Of a stretch of 64,000 nt of DNA, positions 51,925 through 62,809 are shown piece by piece. Location: contig NZ_AP022582.1 of assembly GCF_010731595.1 (NCBI RefSeq), positions 1,674,001 to 1,738,000 of the forward strand. The letters run 5' to 3'. The notes below the pieces were generated by a model that saw nothing but the letters and a program-made list of their open reading frames with translations, was not told where the DNA came from and made no database searches. The translations under genes and the position numbers were made by a program. This DNA is from Mycobacterium seoulense. Lineage in GTDB: Bacteria > Actinomycetota > Actinomycetes > Mycobacteriales > Mycobacteriaceae. How positions within the stretch are numbered: position 1 is the first letter of the stretch; each line of letters opens with the position of its first letter.

Positions 51925-52669
51925 CTGAATATCCCACCGTTGCCGGGCTTTCCGCCGCCGGCTGTTTGACGAAATACATCGCGACGCTCTTACCCACCAG
52001 CGGATTGAGCAGCGATTCCGCCAGCTGCGTGATCTTCGGTCGCCGCATCAGGTCCCACACCAAGAGTTTGTGGTACGCGGACACCGCGCGGTGATCCGTG
52101 TTCGACACGCCCACAGCGCATTTCAGCCACCAGAAGGGCGAATGCAGCGCGTGCGCGTGGTGGGCGTGCGTCAATTGCATTCCGCCGTCGAGGATCTTGG
52201 CGCGCAATTCGCTGGCACGGTAGATGCGTACGTGGCCACCCTCATTGCTGTGGTATTCGTCGGACAGCAGCCAGCACACCCGTTCGGGAAGCCAGCGTGG
52301 CACGCTGACCGCCAGGGTGCCGCCGGCCTTGAGCACCCTGATCAGTTCGGCGATGGCGGCGTCGTCGTGCGGAATGTGCTCCAGGATTTCCGACGCGATC
52401 ACGCAGTCGAATGTCTCGTCGGCGTACGGCAATTTCAACGCGTCGCCGAGCACCACCTTCGCCGACGCTCCCACGGGCGCCTCACCGGCTTCCGCCATCG
52501 CGCGTAAAATGGTGTCCACCGAACGCAATTCGTCCGCATCGCGGTCGAATGCGATCACATCGGCACCGCGCCGATACGCTTCGAAGGCGTGCCGGCCGGC
52601 CCCACACCCGACGTCGATGACCTTGGCCCCCGGTCCGACCGGCAACCGGTCGAAATCGACCGTCAGCAT
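51911..52669 (-). CDS. class I SAM-dependent methyltransferase
   Basis: 252 residues. VIDVGCGAGRHAFEAYRRGADVIAFDRDADELRSV is motif I with the Asp-containing strand, LPYADETFDCVIASEILEHIPHDDAAIAELIRVLKAGGTLAVSVP the motif II/III region. A later hydrophobic, His-rich stretch (HAHHAHALHSPFWWLKCAVGV) may bind a lipid acceptor. The start overlaps the GT4 stop by 7 nt and the end overlaps the barrel gene by 14 nt, so all three are translationally linked. Confidence 0.92.
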   Translation of the reverse strand: MLTVDFDRLPVGPGAKVIDVGCGAGRHAFEAYRRGADVIAFDRDADELRSVDTILRAMAEAGEAPVGASAKVVLGDALKLPYADETFDCVIASEILEHIPHDDAAIAELIRVLKAGGTLAVSVPRWLPERVCWLLSDEYHSNEGGHVRIYRASELRAKILDGGMQLTHAHHAHALHSPFWWLKCAVGVSNTDHRAVSAYHKLLVWDLMRRPKITQLAESLLNPLVGKSVAMYFVKQPAAESPATVGYSVASV

Positions 52670-53928
52670 TGCGTCTCGCCTTCGGAGGCGGCCGAGGCGG
52701 CGTTGCGTGCGATCGCCCGCTCATAGACCCGCACGGTTTGAGCGGCCACGGCTTCCCAGCTGAACACGTTGACCGCGCGGGTTCGTCCCGCCCTGCCGAG
52801 ATTCCGTCGCTTCTCCGGCGAGTCCAGCAGGTCACCGAGCGCGCGGGTGAGCGCGTCGACGTCGGCGGGCGGTACCAGCTCGGCGCACGAGCCGTCCGAC
52901 CCGAGGACTTCGGGAAGCGCGCCCACCCGGCTGGCCACGATCGGCGTTCCGCTGGCCATGGCCTCCACCGCCGGTAGCGAAAACCCTTCGTAGAGCGAGG
53001 GAATGCAGGCTACCTCGGCCGACGCGAACAACGCGGCCAACTCGGCGTCGGAAAGCCCGCTGGTGATGTGGACGATATCGGAGATGCCGAGCTCGGCGAT
53101 GAGCTTGTGGGTCGGGCCGTTGGGTTCCACCTTCGCGACGAGCCTCAGCTCGAGATCCCTGCTGGTGCGAAGCCGCGCGACCGCCTGCAGCAGGGTGCGC
53201 ACGCCCTTGAGCGGGGTATCCGCGCTGGCGATCGCGATGATGCGCCCGGGATGCCGGGGCCGCGACCCCGGCTTGAACAGTTCGGTGTTAACGCCCAGCG
53301 GGACCACGTGCAGCTGCTCCGGAGAGACACCGAAGTCGCTCACGATATCCGCGGCCGACGACGACGAAACCGTCAGCAGGTCCGGGATCTGGCGCGCCAC
53401 CTGCTGCTGCATCGCCAGAAACCCATACCAGCGTTGCACCAACGGTTTTCGCCACCACCGCGCGGCGGCCAGATCGAGCACGCGGTCACGGGTGATGGGA
53501 TGATGCACGGTCGCCACCACCGGCAGCCCGGCGCCGGCGATCCGGAGCAGGCCGGTGCCCAGGCTCTGGTTGTCGTGGACGACGTCGAAATCGGCCGCCC
53601 GCCCGGCCAATAACCGCGCGGCCCGCATGGTGAACGTCCTCGGCTCCGGAAAGCCCGCGGTCCACGTGGTGAGCAGTTCCAGCAGGTCGATCGAGTCGCG
53701 GATCTCGCTGGGCCGCGGCACGCGGAACGGGTCGGGTTCGCGGTAGAGATCGAGGCTTGGCACCTTGGTCAGCCGCACCCTCGGGTCGAGCAGGTCGGGA
53801 TAGGGCTGACCCGAGAACACCTCTACGTCATGACCGAGTTCAGCCAGCCCGTGGCTGAGATGGCGCACGTAGACGCCCTGTCCGCCGCAATGGGTTTTAC
53901 TACGGTAGGACAGCAGGGCAATTCGCAT
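52663..53928 (-). CDS. GT4-family glycosyltransferase
   Basis: 421 residues, GT-B fold. N-terminal: IALLSYRSKTHCGGQGVYVRHLSHGLAELGHDVEVFSGQPYP with the Gly-rich acceptor loop; C-terminal: HVVPLGVNTELFKPG, ASADTPLKGVRTLLQAVA, and the donor-binding E-x7-E motif in PSLYEGFSLPAVEAMASGTPIVASRVGALPEVLG. It would transfer a sugar from an NDP-sugar to a lipid or other acceptor at the membrane inner face. The ATG at 53928 gives MRIALLSYRS. First gene of the operon, under the promoter at 54031-54060. Confidence 0.93.
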   Translation of the reverse strand: MRIALLSYRSKTHCGGQGVYVRHLSHGLAELGHDVEVFSGQPYPDLLDPRVRLTKVPSLDLYREPDPFRVPRPSEIRDSIDLLELLTTWTAGFPEPRTFTMRAARLLAGRAADFDVVHDNQSLGTGLLRIAGAGLPVVATVHHPITRDRVLDLAAARWWRKPLVQRWYGFLAMQQQVARQIPDLLTVSSSSAADIVSDFGVSPEQLHVVPLGVNTELFKPGSRPRHPGRIIAIASADTPLKGVRTLLQAVARLRTSRDLELRLVAKVEPNGPTHKLIAELGISDIVHITSGLSDAELAALFASAEVACIPSLYEGFSLPAVEAMASGTPIVASRVGALPEVLGSDGSCAELVPPADVDALTRALGDLLDSPEKRRNLGRAGRTRAVNVFSWEAVAAQTVRVYERAIARNAASAASEGETQC

Positions 53929-54014
53929 ACTCAACTCTTCTGTGCTGGTGAATGACCGCGGAATAGCGCCGAATCCATCGCGGTCAACGGACTCCCGAAC
54001 TCCGTGACAGCAAA

Positions 54015-54030
54015 CTGGACATGTGTCCAG
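54015..54030. promoter_or_regulatory. operator-like inverted repeat at the GT4 promoter
   Basis: CTGGACA-TG-TGTCCAG is a perfect 7-bp inverted repeat with a 2-base centre, directly downstream of the minus-strand -10 box, so it spans the probable start site. This layout is typical of TetR-type repressors; no such regulator is nearby. Confidence 0.65.
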
Positions 54031-54060
54031 ACTATAGTTCGACCACCTAATCGAGCGCAA
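54031..54060 (-). promoter_or_regulatory. sigma-70-like promoter of the GT4 operon
   Basis: On the minus strand, TTGCGC (54060-54055) and TATAGT (54036-54031) are separated by exactly 18 bases. Transcription would start inside the inverted repeat at 54015-54030, about 100 bases before the GT4 start codon. Confidence 0.6.
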
Positions 54061-54286
54061 CGAGCTCCGACGTCACCGGCTCCCGGGTAAACGGTCTCAC
54101 GGAAATCCGGCACGCAAAGATCATGCCACCCGGCGCCGAAGGGACTCGAACCGTTCAGCCGCTCACGCGCCGAACGAGGTATCAGCCGCCATGCCCCGCC
54201 CCGGATGGGCGCCCGCCGGCCGCGCCCCGGAGCCCGGTTCACGGCGGCCGAGCTCCGCTTTTGCCCAATTTGTTAACATCACGCCC

Positions 54287-55093
54287 GTGCAGGATTCGGC
54301 CGCGTCTGGCGAACTCGGCGGGTGGCGATCGGTATCGCGGCGCGACGCACTCAAGTTCGCCGCCGCGCCGATTTTCCTGGGCCTGAGCGCCGCGGCCGGC
54401 CCCTTCAACGACCGGAAGGCGTTCGCCGCCGACATGCGACTGATCGATTTCGCCGAACGCAGAATTGCACCGGAGGAGATCAAATCGGCGGGCTATGACG
54501 GCGTGGTCAACTACGTGTCGGACTCGCGGCCGGGAGCCAACTTCGAGGCGAAGCCACTGACCCGCGAATACGCCGACGCTCTGCGCGCGGTGGGACTGCA
54601 CATTGTCAGCAACTTCCAATACGGCAAACCCGGGTGGCCCGACCCGTCGGATTACACCCGGGGATTCGACGGCGGCGTGGCCGACGCCCATACGGCCCAG
54701 CGGCTGCACGGCGCGGCCGGGGGCCCGGCGTCGGCGCCGATCTTTTTCAGCGTCGACGACGACATCGACGAGAACACCTGGAACAGTGTTGCCGTCCAAT
54801 GGTTTCGGGGGATCAACTCCGCACTGGGCGTGGGCCGCACCGGGATCTATGGGCACGCCAATGCGTGCGGCTGGGCGATTCGAGACGGTGTCATCGGAAA
54901 CTCGTCAACCGCGGGCCACCGGTGGGCATGGCAGACGAAGTCCTGGTCGCACGGCGCGCGCGAACCCGCGGCGGTGCTCTACCAGGCCGTGGTCAACAGC
55001 CCGTCGAACCCGAGTCCGCTCCTCGGCGGGATCAACGTCGACATCGACGATGTGCTGGCGCCCGACTTCGGCCAGTGGGATTTCCCGCGCTGA
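54287..55093 (+). CDS. Tat-exported DUF1906 glycoside-hydrolase-like protein
   Basis: 268 residues from a GTG; homologous in plan to M. tuberculosis Rv2525c (240 aa). The Tat signal is SRRDALKFAAAPIFLGLSAAAGP. The mature DUF1906 domain has IDFAERRIAPEEIKSAGYDGVVNYVSDSRPGANFEAKPL, ADALRAVGLHIVSNFQYGKPG, and APIFFSVDDDID with an acidic pair placed as in GH25-like barrels, plus NVDIDDVLAPDFGQWDFPR. It acts outside the membrane; a cell-wall role is suspected from the family. The longer upstream frame is Pro/Arg-rich. Confidence 0.9.
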   Translation: MQDSAASGELGGWRSVSRRDALKFAAAPIFLGLSAAAGPFNDRKAFAADMRLIDFAERRIAPEEIKSAGYDGVVNYVSDSRPGANFEAKPLTREYADALRAVGLHIVSNFQYGKPGWPDPSDYTRGFDGGVADAHTAQRLHGAAGGPASAPIFFSVDDDIDENTWNSVAVQWFRGINSALGVGRTGIYGHANACGWAIRDGVIGNSSTAGHRWAWQTKSWSHGAREPAAVLYQAVVNSPSNPSPLLGGINVDIDDVLAPDFGQWDFPR

Positions 55094-55103
55094 CCCTGAC
55101 GCA

Positions 55104-55138
55104 CGGCGCCCCGCGAGCCGATGGCTGGCGGGGCGCCG
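55104..55138. terminator. bidirectional hairpin between DUF1906 gene and katG
   Basis: CGGCGCCCCGC pairs with GCGGGGCGCCG over 11 bp, with a small nested AGCC/GGCT stem in the loop. A TTTT run follows at 55143-55146 on the plus strand. It lies between two convergent stops. Confidence 0.75.
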
Positions 55139-55154
55139 CGTGGTTTTCCGGGTG

Positions 55155-57407
<2,253 letters not shown>

Positions 57408-57429
57408 TTAGGGGTGATTGGGCTGCGAG

Positions 57430-57870
57430 CTAGGAACCTGCAGTCGAACAGTCGGGGCACACGCCCCAGTAGATGACCTCGGCCTCGTCCAGGACGAAGC
57501 CTTCGAGAACGTCGTTGTCGTCGGACGGGGTGAGGCAGGGCGCCGCGCCGACCGCGCAGTCGATGTCGGCGATCACCCCGCAGGATCGGCACACGACGTG
57601 GTGGTGGTTGTCGCCGACCCGCGACTCGTAGCGGGCGACCGACCCCGACGGCTGGATCCGGCGGACCAAACCCACCGTGCTCAGCGCGCTGAGGACGTCG
57701 TAGACGGCCTGGCGGGAGACATCGGGCAGGCCGACGCGCACGGCAGAGAAGATGGTCTCGGTGTCGGCGTGCGGGTGGGCGTCCACCGCCTCCAACACGG
57801 CGACCCTGGGACGGGTCACCCGGAGATCGGCCATCCGCAGTCGTTCCGCGTAATCGGCCGTCGATGACAC
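57430..57870 (-). CDS. furA: ferric-uptake-type regulator FurA
   Basis: 146 residues from the GTG at 57870 (family start SSTADYAERLRMADLRVTRPRVAVLEAVDAHPHADTETIF). The winged helix is residues ~1-80; DNHHHVVCRSCG and YWGVCPDCS provide the two Cys pairs for structural zinc, and the His cluster the sensing metal. It represses its own promoter and thereby katG in an iron/peroxide-dependent manner, as known for mycobacteria. A longer frame to 57888 would begin upstream of the likely transcription start. The C-terminus lacks the extra tail of the M. tuberculosis protein. Confidence 0.97.
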   Translation of the reverse strand: MSSTADYAERLRMADLRVTRPRVAVLEAVDAHPHADTETIFSAVRVGLPDVSRQAVYDVLSALSTVGLVRRIQPSGSVARYESRVGDNHHHVVCRSCGVIADIDCAVGAAPCLTPSDDNDVLEGFVLDEAEVIYWGVCPDCSTAGS

Positions 57871-57906
57871 CGCACCAATATGACGCACTTATTTGGAACG
57901 AGTCAA
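57870..57906 (-). promoter_or_regulatory. furA promoter, leaderless
   Basis: On the minus strand, TTGACT (57906-57901) and CATATT (57882-57877) are 18 bases apart, and the GTG start codon begins seven bases after the -10. The transcript should therefore begin at the GTG itself. Box sequences and spacing match the known pfurA, and the AT-rich part overlaps the FurA site. Confidence 0.85.
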
Positions 57907-57954
57907 GAGTTTAGTGTGAAGTGGGGCACAACTGCAGGTGACGAATGAGCTGCG

Positions 57955-59241
57955 TCACGCGGGCTTCAGGGCGCTGCCTTTGCGCCAGTCGTCCCAGCTG
58001 ATCGTCCAGTCGCCGTTCTGCGCCAGCGTCAAGGGCGGGCCACCGCTGTTGCGGACCTCGACCACATCACCGGGCACCGAGAAGTCGTAGAACCACTTCG
58101 CGTTGTCGGCGTTGAGGTTCAGGCATCCGTGCGACGTGTCCTGGTGGCCCTGGGCCCACACCGTGGCGTCCAGCTCGTGCAAGTAGATGCCGTCGGTGCT
58201 GATCCGGGTGGCGTAGTTGATGGTTTCGCGATAGCCCAACCGGGAGTTCTTGGGCAGCCCGAACGTGGAGGAGTCCATGACGACCGGGTTGCCCTTGTCC
58301 AGGACGGTATAGACACCCGGCGGCGTCCACAACGAGATGATCTTGCCGCCGACGTTTTCGGTGCCGCCCATGCCCATCGAGGTGGGCATGGTGCGCAGCA
58401 AGGTTCCGTTGCTGAAGACGCTGACCTGTTTGGTGGCGTCGTCGGCGATGGAGACGTGCGCGTCGCCGATCCGAAACGACACCTTGGTGTCGTCTTGCCC
58501 GAATAGGCCGTTGCCCAAGGCGATTCCGTAGATCTTGGCTTCGGCAGTGACGGTCGTGCCCGGCGCGTAGTAGTGCTCCGGCCGCCAGTGCGCCGTTTGG
58601 TCGTCCACCCAGAACCACGAACCCGCCACCTTGGGCTCGGTGGTCACTGCGAGCTGCCGCTCGGCCGCGGCGCGGTCGGCGATCTGTTCGTCGAAGTGGG
58701 CCACGACCACGGTCCCGACGCCGTAGGTGCCGCCATCCTTGAGCGCGGCCTCCGACGTCGTGGTGAACGAGACCTTGGTCTGGTTGGACGGTTTGAGCGT
58801 CGAGAACGACGAAACATGGTTTGACACAACGCCGTTCGGGCCACGACTGGTGACCGTCAAGGTATACGTGCGGCCGTAGCCCAGCGGGACGGTGGGCTTC
58901 CACACTGTGTTGTCCGGCGTCATCACGCCCTGCACCGGCTTGCCGCTCTCGTTGACCATGCGGACATCGGTCAGCGTCCCCGCGTCGGCCTTGACCATCA
59001 CGTGTGCGAGCGGGTCCACGTCGCGCGCATCGGGGCCGGGCGTGACCGTGACTTGCGCCGGTCCCGCGGTTTTCGCCGGGGCGCCGCCATGTCCGCAGCC
59101 ACCGCCGAAGCAACCCAGCGATGCCGCGATCAGGACGCCGCCCACCACCGCGGCAACCACCAGCGCGGCGATCAGCAACCGGCGGGGCGTGCGGTCTCCG
59201 AGGATCCGGCGATCGGGCCGATCACTGTTCTGGGACGTCAT
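57955..59241 (-). CDS. L,D-transpeptidase (LdtMt2/LdtMt5-like)
   Basis: 428 residues. One membrane anchor (LLIAALVVAAVVGGVLIAASLGCFGGGCG; the Cys could be lipid-modified but the lipobox is poor), two Ig-like domains (~60-150 and ~155-260), and a YkuD catalytic domain with TSMGMGG, VVMDSSTFG, ISTDGIYLHELD and the active-site SHGCLNL (Cys nucleophile, His). It cross-links peptidoglycan by 3-3 bonds outside the membrane and is the carbapenem target class. The C-terminal WTISWDDWRKGSAL is also family-like. Which Mtb Ldt is the true orthologue cannot be fixed by eye. Confidence 0.93.
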   Translation of the reverse strand: MTSQNSDRPDRRILGDRTPRRLLIAALVVAAVVGGVLIAASLGCFGGGCGHGGAPAKTAGPAQVTVTPGPDARDVDPLAHVMVKADAGTLTDVRMVNESGKPVQGVMTPDNTVWKPTVPLGYGRTYTLTVTSRGPNGVVSNHVSSFSTLKPSNQTKVSFTTTSEAALKDGGTYGVGTVVVAHFDEQIADRAAAERQLAVTTEPKVAGSWFWVDDQTAHWRPEHYYAPGTTVTAEAKIYGIALGNGLFGQDDTKVSFRIGDAHVSIADDATKQVSVFSNGTLLRTMPTSMGMGGTENVGGKIISLWTPPGVYTVLDKGNPVVMDSSTFGLPKNSRLGYRETINYATRISTDGIYLHELDATVWAQGHQDTSHGCLNLNADNAKWFYDFSVPGDVVEVRNSGGPPLTLAQNGDWTISWDDWRKGSALKPA

Positions 59242-59375
59242 TGACTGGTCGGATCCCTGCGTTCTGTTGGTCGCCGGGCCCGAGTCACTGCCCAGCGGAG
59301 ACGATGTTGTCCATCAGGTGCCACGGCCGCGCGGTTTTTAAACCGACCGCGCCCCGGCGTGGGGATCATGGCGTC

Positions 59376-60197
59376 ATGGCCGACGACGAACTCGACAGTC
59401 TCTACTGGGCGCCGCCGAAGGATTTCACGGCGGAGCGCACCGAATTGACCGCCGCGGCCAGGCGCCGCGGCGACGGCGCCGCCGCCAAGCGGATTGCCGC
59501 GGCCAACAAACCGACCACAGCGGCGTGGATCGTCAACCGGCTTGCGCTGCGCCACAAGGACTCCGGGCAGCGCCTGGCTGACCTGAGCGATCGGCTGCGT
59601 GCCGCGCACGCAGCGATGGACGGCGTCCGCATCCGGGACTTGTCCACCGAGCAGCATCAGCTCATCGACGAGCTGACGCGGGCCGCACTGCAAGCGGCCG
59701 ATGTCAGCAACCCGTCCTCCGCGGTGCGCGACGCCATCACCAACACGCTGCAAGCGGCCATCGCCGACCCCGAGGTCAGGGAGCGGCTCGGCCGGCTGGC
59801 CCGGCCCGAGCAGTGGTCCGGTTTCGGTGACTTCGGCGCCGCGGCGCCGGTAACGACGACCAAGCGAACCGGAGACGTGAAGGCGCGGCCGGCGCGAGCG
59901 CGGCCGCAGCCTGCGAAGCAGCCCGCGCGCGATGGGGCCGCGCAGCGGCGGCTCGAAAAGCTGGCCTCGGCCGTGGCGGCCGCCGAGCGCGAGAAGGCCG
60001 ACGCCGACGCCCGGCTGTCGGAATGCCGAGCCGAGCGGGACGCGGCACGGCGGCGACGTGACGAGGCGGCCGCGGCTCTGCGACGTGCCGAGCGAGAACT
60101 CGAGCACGCCGAGAAAGTCTACGAGCGCAGCAAGGAGGCCGGCCGCGCTGCGGGGGAATCGGTCAAAGAGGCGAAAGCACAGTTCAAGCGGGCGTGA
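59376..60197 (+). CDS. coiled-coil, Ala/Arg-rich protein of unknown function
   Basis: 273 residues from the ATG at 59376. [52 protein letters not shown] is a conserved N-terminal block seen in actinobacterial hypothetical proteins; residues ~185-270 form a long charged coiled coil (RRLEKLASAVAAAEREKADADARLSECRAERDAARRRRDEAAAALRRAERELEHAEKVYERSKEAG). No signal or membrane segment. It may bind nucleic acid or act as a structural partner; no function is claimed. Confidence 0.8.
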   Translation: MADDELDSLYWAPPKDFTAERTELTAAARRRGDGAAAKRIAAANKPTTAAWIVNRLALRHKDSGQRLADLSDRLRAAHAAMDGVRIRDLSTEQHQLIDELTRAALQAADVSNPSSAVRDAITNTLQAAIADPEVRERLGRLARPEQWSGFGDFGAAAPVTTTKRTGDVKARPARARPQPAKQPARDGAAQRRLEKLASAVAAAEREKADADARLSECRAERDAARRRRDEAAAALRRAERELEHAEKVYERSKEAGRAAGESVKEAKAQFKRA

Positions 60198-60256
60198 CGG
60201 TGGGCGCCGGGCCGCGGCGGCGTTTCCCTGGGCCCAGCCGGGGTATTAGCCCTCCC

Positions 60257-61762
60257 GTGACGTCTTTATGGATGGACAACCGAGCCGAACAGCCTTGGGC
60301 CCCAAGCAAGCTTGACGGGGGTAGCCGGTCCGCGGATGTCATCGTCGTGGGCGCCGGCATCACCGGACTGATGACCGCGGTTCTGCTTGCCCGTGCGGGT
60401 AAGGACGTGCTGGTGCTCGAGGCGCGCACGGTGGGGGCCTGCGCGACGGGAAACACCACCGCAAAGATCAGCCTGCTGCAGGGCACCCACCTGTCGAAAA
60501 TCCTGACCAGGCATGGCAGGGAGCTGGCCCGCGCCTACGTGGAGGGCAACCGCGAAGGCCAAGACTGGGTGATCGATTACTGCGAGTCACATGGCATCGC
60601 GGTGCAGCGCGAGGACGCCTACACCTACGCCCAGTCCGCCAAGGGAGTGCCGTCGGCTCGCCGGGAGTTGAAGGCGTGCCAGGCGGTGGGGCTGCCCGCC
60701 GTCTGGGACGACGACGCCGGGGTTCCGTTCCCGTATCACGGCGGTGTGCGGCTGCCCGACCAAGCGCAGTTCGATCCCATGCCCTTCCTGGACGCGCTGG
60801 CCAGGGAACTGCTCGACCGCGGCGGACGACTCGTCGAGCACACGCGGGTCCGGAAGGTTTCCACCCGCGGCGACCACGTGCGGGTGCACGTCAACGACCC
60901 CGCCCGGCGCGACGTGGAACTCGAAGCCCGGCAGCTGGTTCTGGCCACCGGCATCCCGATCTTGGACAGGGGCGGGTATTTCGCGCGCGTGAAGCCGAGC
61001 CGCTCCTACTGCCTGGCGTTCAGGGTGCCCGGCACCATCACCAGGCCGATGATGATCTCCACCGACTCGCCGACGCGTTCGGTGCGCTACGCGCCCGTCG
61101 CGGACGGGGAGCGGCTGATTGTGGGCGGGGCCGGCCACACCGTCGGCCGCGAGAAGAGCCCGTCGAAGGCGCTCGAGGAACTGTCGTCGTGGGCCCGCAC
61201 GCATTATCCGGGTGCCGAGCAGACGCACTTCTGGTCGGCGCAGGACTACACACCCATCGACCAGCTGCCCCACGTAGGGCCCATCTTGCCGAACACCGAA
61301 ACCATCTTCGTGGCAACCGGATTCAACAAGTGGGGGATGACCAACGGCGCCGCCGCGGCCCTGGCACTGTCCAGCCGGATCCTGGGCGGCCGGATGGACT
61401 GGGCCAGGGCGTTCGCGAGCTGGAGCCCCCACGAGTTGTCCGGCCTGCCGACGGCCTTGCAGGCCAACCTCGAGGTGGGATTCGATCTGGCGAAGGGCTG
61501 GATCACCCCGCTGTTGCGCACCGGCCGTCGCAGCCCCGGCGCCGACGAGGGCGGCGTGGTGAGCGGGCCGCCGTGGCATCTGGAGGCGCGCTGCCGCGTC
61601 GACGGCACCGAGCACGTGGTTTCCCCGGTGTGCCCGCACCTCGGCGGGATCGTGAATTGGAACGACGCCGACAAGGCCTGGGAGTGCCCGCTGCACGGGT
61701 CGCGGTTCGCGCCGGACGGCACGCTGCTGGAGGGGCCCGCGACGCGTGACCTGACCGCCTGA
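60257..61762 (+). CDS. FAD-dependent oxidoreductase with C-terminal Rieske domain
   Basis: 501 residues from a GTG. Residues ~25-400 are a DAO-type FAD fold: VIVVGAGITGLMTAVLLARAGKDVLVLEA, GACATGNTTAKISLLQG, and FVATGFNKWGMTNGAAAALALSSRI. Residues ~425-500 are a Rieske centre with CPHLGG and CPLHGSRF (C-x-H ... C-x2-H). This DadA-Rieske layout occurs in bacterial amine/glycine-betaine-type oxidases and in similar uncharacterised proteins; electrons could leave FAD via the [2Fe-2S] centre. The longer frame to 60194 is Arg/Pro-rich. Follows the coiled-coil gene but with separate signals. Confidence 0.92.
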   Translation: MTSLWMDNRAEQPWAPSKLDGGSRSADVIVVGAGITGLMTAVLLARAGKDVLVLEARTVGACATGNTTAKISLLQGTHLSKILTRHGRELARAYVEGNREGQDWVIDYCESHGIAVQREDAYTYAQSAKGVPSARRELKACQAVGLPAVWDDDAGVPFPYHGGVRLPDQAQFDPMPFLDALARELLDRGGRLVEHTRVRKVSTRGDHVRVHVNDPARRDVELEARQLVLATGIPILDRGGYFARVKPSRSYCLAFRVPGTITRPMMISTDSPTRSVRYAPVADGERLIVGGAGHTVGREKSPSKALEELSSWARTHYPGAEQTHFWSAQDYTPIDQLPHVGPILPNTETIFVATGFNKWGMTNGAAAALALSSRILGGRMDWARAFASWSPHELSGLPTALQANLEVGFDLAKGWITPLLRTGRRSPGADEGGVVSGPPWHLEARCRVDGTEHVVSPVCPHLGGIVNWNDADKAWECPLHGSRFAPDGTLLEGPATRDLTA

Positions 61763-61765
61763 AAC

Positions 61766-62809
61766 TCAGCCCGCCTTTTGGTAGACGAGCCAGTGCAAAC
61801 CGATGGGCGAGTGCTCGCGCTCGACGTCGAACACATCGAGACCGTTGGCCCATCCCTCGAACCAGCCCGTGGGCGGCCAACCGCCCTCGGGCAGGTGGGC
61901 CTTCTCGTAGTCGTACGCCGAATCGTCGGCGACCAGCGCGAGGGGGAGCCCGTCGACCGCGCTCGCCATCTGCTCGCGCGTGTAGATCATGGTGTTGCAC
62001 TGCTGACCGAGTTCGATCGCGGCCTCGTCGGGAACGTAGCCCTCGCGGGGCAGGAAGGCGTTGAACACCAGACGCCCGCCGGGAGCCAGGCAATCGGCGG
62101 CGAGTTCGAACACGCCCCGCAACTCCTGCGTGGTCCGGAAGTCGGGCACCACCTCGGAAAGCACCATCAGCTGGTATGCGGAGTGCACGTTTTCCATCGC
62201 GGTGAAGACGTCGCTCTGAATCACGTGTACGGCCAGCGATTCGCTCTCGGCCTCCGCACGCATGACATCGGCGAGCTTCGCCGCCATCTCTACCGCGTCC
62301 ACCGGGTGGCCGCGTCGGGCGAGAGCCAGGGCGTTGCGCCCGGTTCCCGCGCCGACGTCGAGCACGCGGTAGGTCGTAGGGTCGGCCGCTTCGGCGGCCA
62401 GCGCCACCACCCGCGCGTCGGGCTCGGCGCCGAACAGCGGCGGCGGACGGACCGCCACCCATTCGTCGTAATCGGCGTCGAGTGTCCGCCACTCGGCCTT
62501 GACGCGGAAGTTCACGACCGTACCGAAGGGGGCGGTGAAGGAGATGACGATGTCGGAACGGGGGGAGGCCTTGAAGCCCTTGGCCAGTTCGGCCTTCAGC
62601 GACTTCCTGAGCTGAGACGACTCTTCGGCCGTATGCCAGACGCCCAGGGTGGCGCAGACGTTGGCGCATATCTGGACGTACTCGTCGATCAAGGCGGGCA
62701 CGGCCGGCACCCTGATGTGGCCCTCGGCCGACGAACGGCGGTACAACCGCCTGATCATCGCTTCGTAAAGCATCGACGGATCGAACGGCTCAGTAGGCGG
62801 ACCCTGCAC
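61766..62809 (-). CDS. class I SAM-dependent methyltransferase
   Basis: 347 residues. After a ~150-residue N-terminal region (WRTLDADYDEWVAVRPPPLFGAEPD...), VLDVGAGTGRNALALARRGHPVDAVEMAAK is motif I, HVIQSDVFTAMENVHSAYQLMVLSEVVPDFR motif II, and CLAPGGRLVFNAFLPREGYVPDEAA motif III. Its start overlaps the GT1 gene stop by 20 nt, so it likely modifies the product of that enzyme; in glycopeptidolipid clusters methyltransferases accompany such glycosyltransferases. The C-terminus converges on the Rieske gene with 3 nt between stops. Confidence 0.9.
   Translation of the reverse strand: MQGPPTEPFDPSMLYEAMIRRLYRRSSAEGHIRVPAVPALIDEYVQICANVCATLGVWHTAEESSQLRKSLKAELAKGFKASPRSDIVISFTAPFGTVVNFRVKAEWRTLDADYDEWVAVRPPPLFGAEPDARVVALAAEAADPTTYRVLDVGAGTGRNALALARRGHPVDAVEMAAKLADVMRAEAESESLAVHVIQSDVFTAMENVHSAYQLMVLSEVVPDFRTTQELRGVFELAADCLAPGGRLVFNAFLPREGYVPDEAAIELGQQCNTMIYTREQMASAVDGLPLALVADDSAYDYEKAHLPEGGWPPTGWFEGWANGLDVFDVEREHSPIGLHWLVYQKAG

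Larger units (their letters stand above)
53929..54286. other. 358-bp divergent gap, GT4 operon/DUF1906 gene
   Basis: No gene is seen. It holds the GT4 promoter and inverted repeat (54015-54060). A tRNA-T-arm-like stretch at 54130-54150 (minus strand GGTTCGAGTCCCTTC...) is present without the rest of a tRNA and is not called. The DUF1906 gene starts at the right edge. Confidence 0.6.

Noticed and set aside
54130..54150. tRNA-like T-arm (minus strand GGTTCGAGTCCC) near 54.1 kb
   Set aside because: No matching acceptor strand, D-arm or anticodon arm within 75 bases and a mismatch in the T-stem. An att-site remnant is possible but not supported; a second copy elsewhere would revive it.
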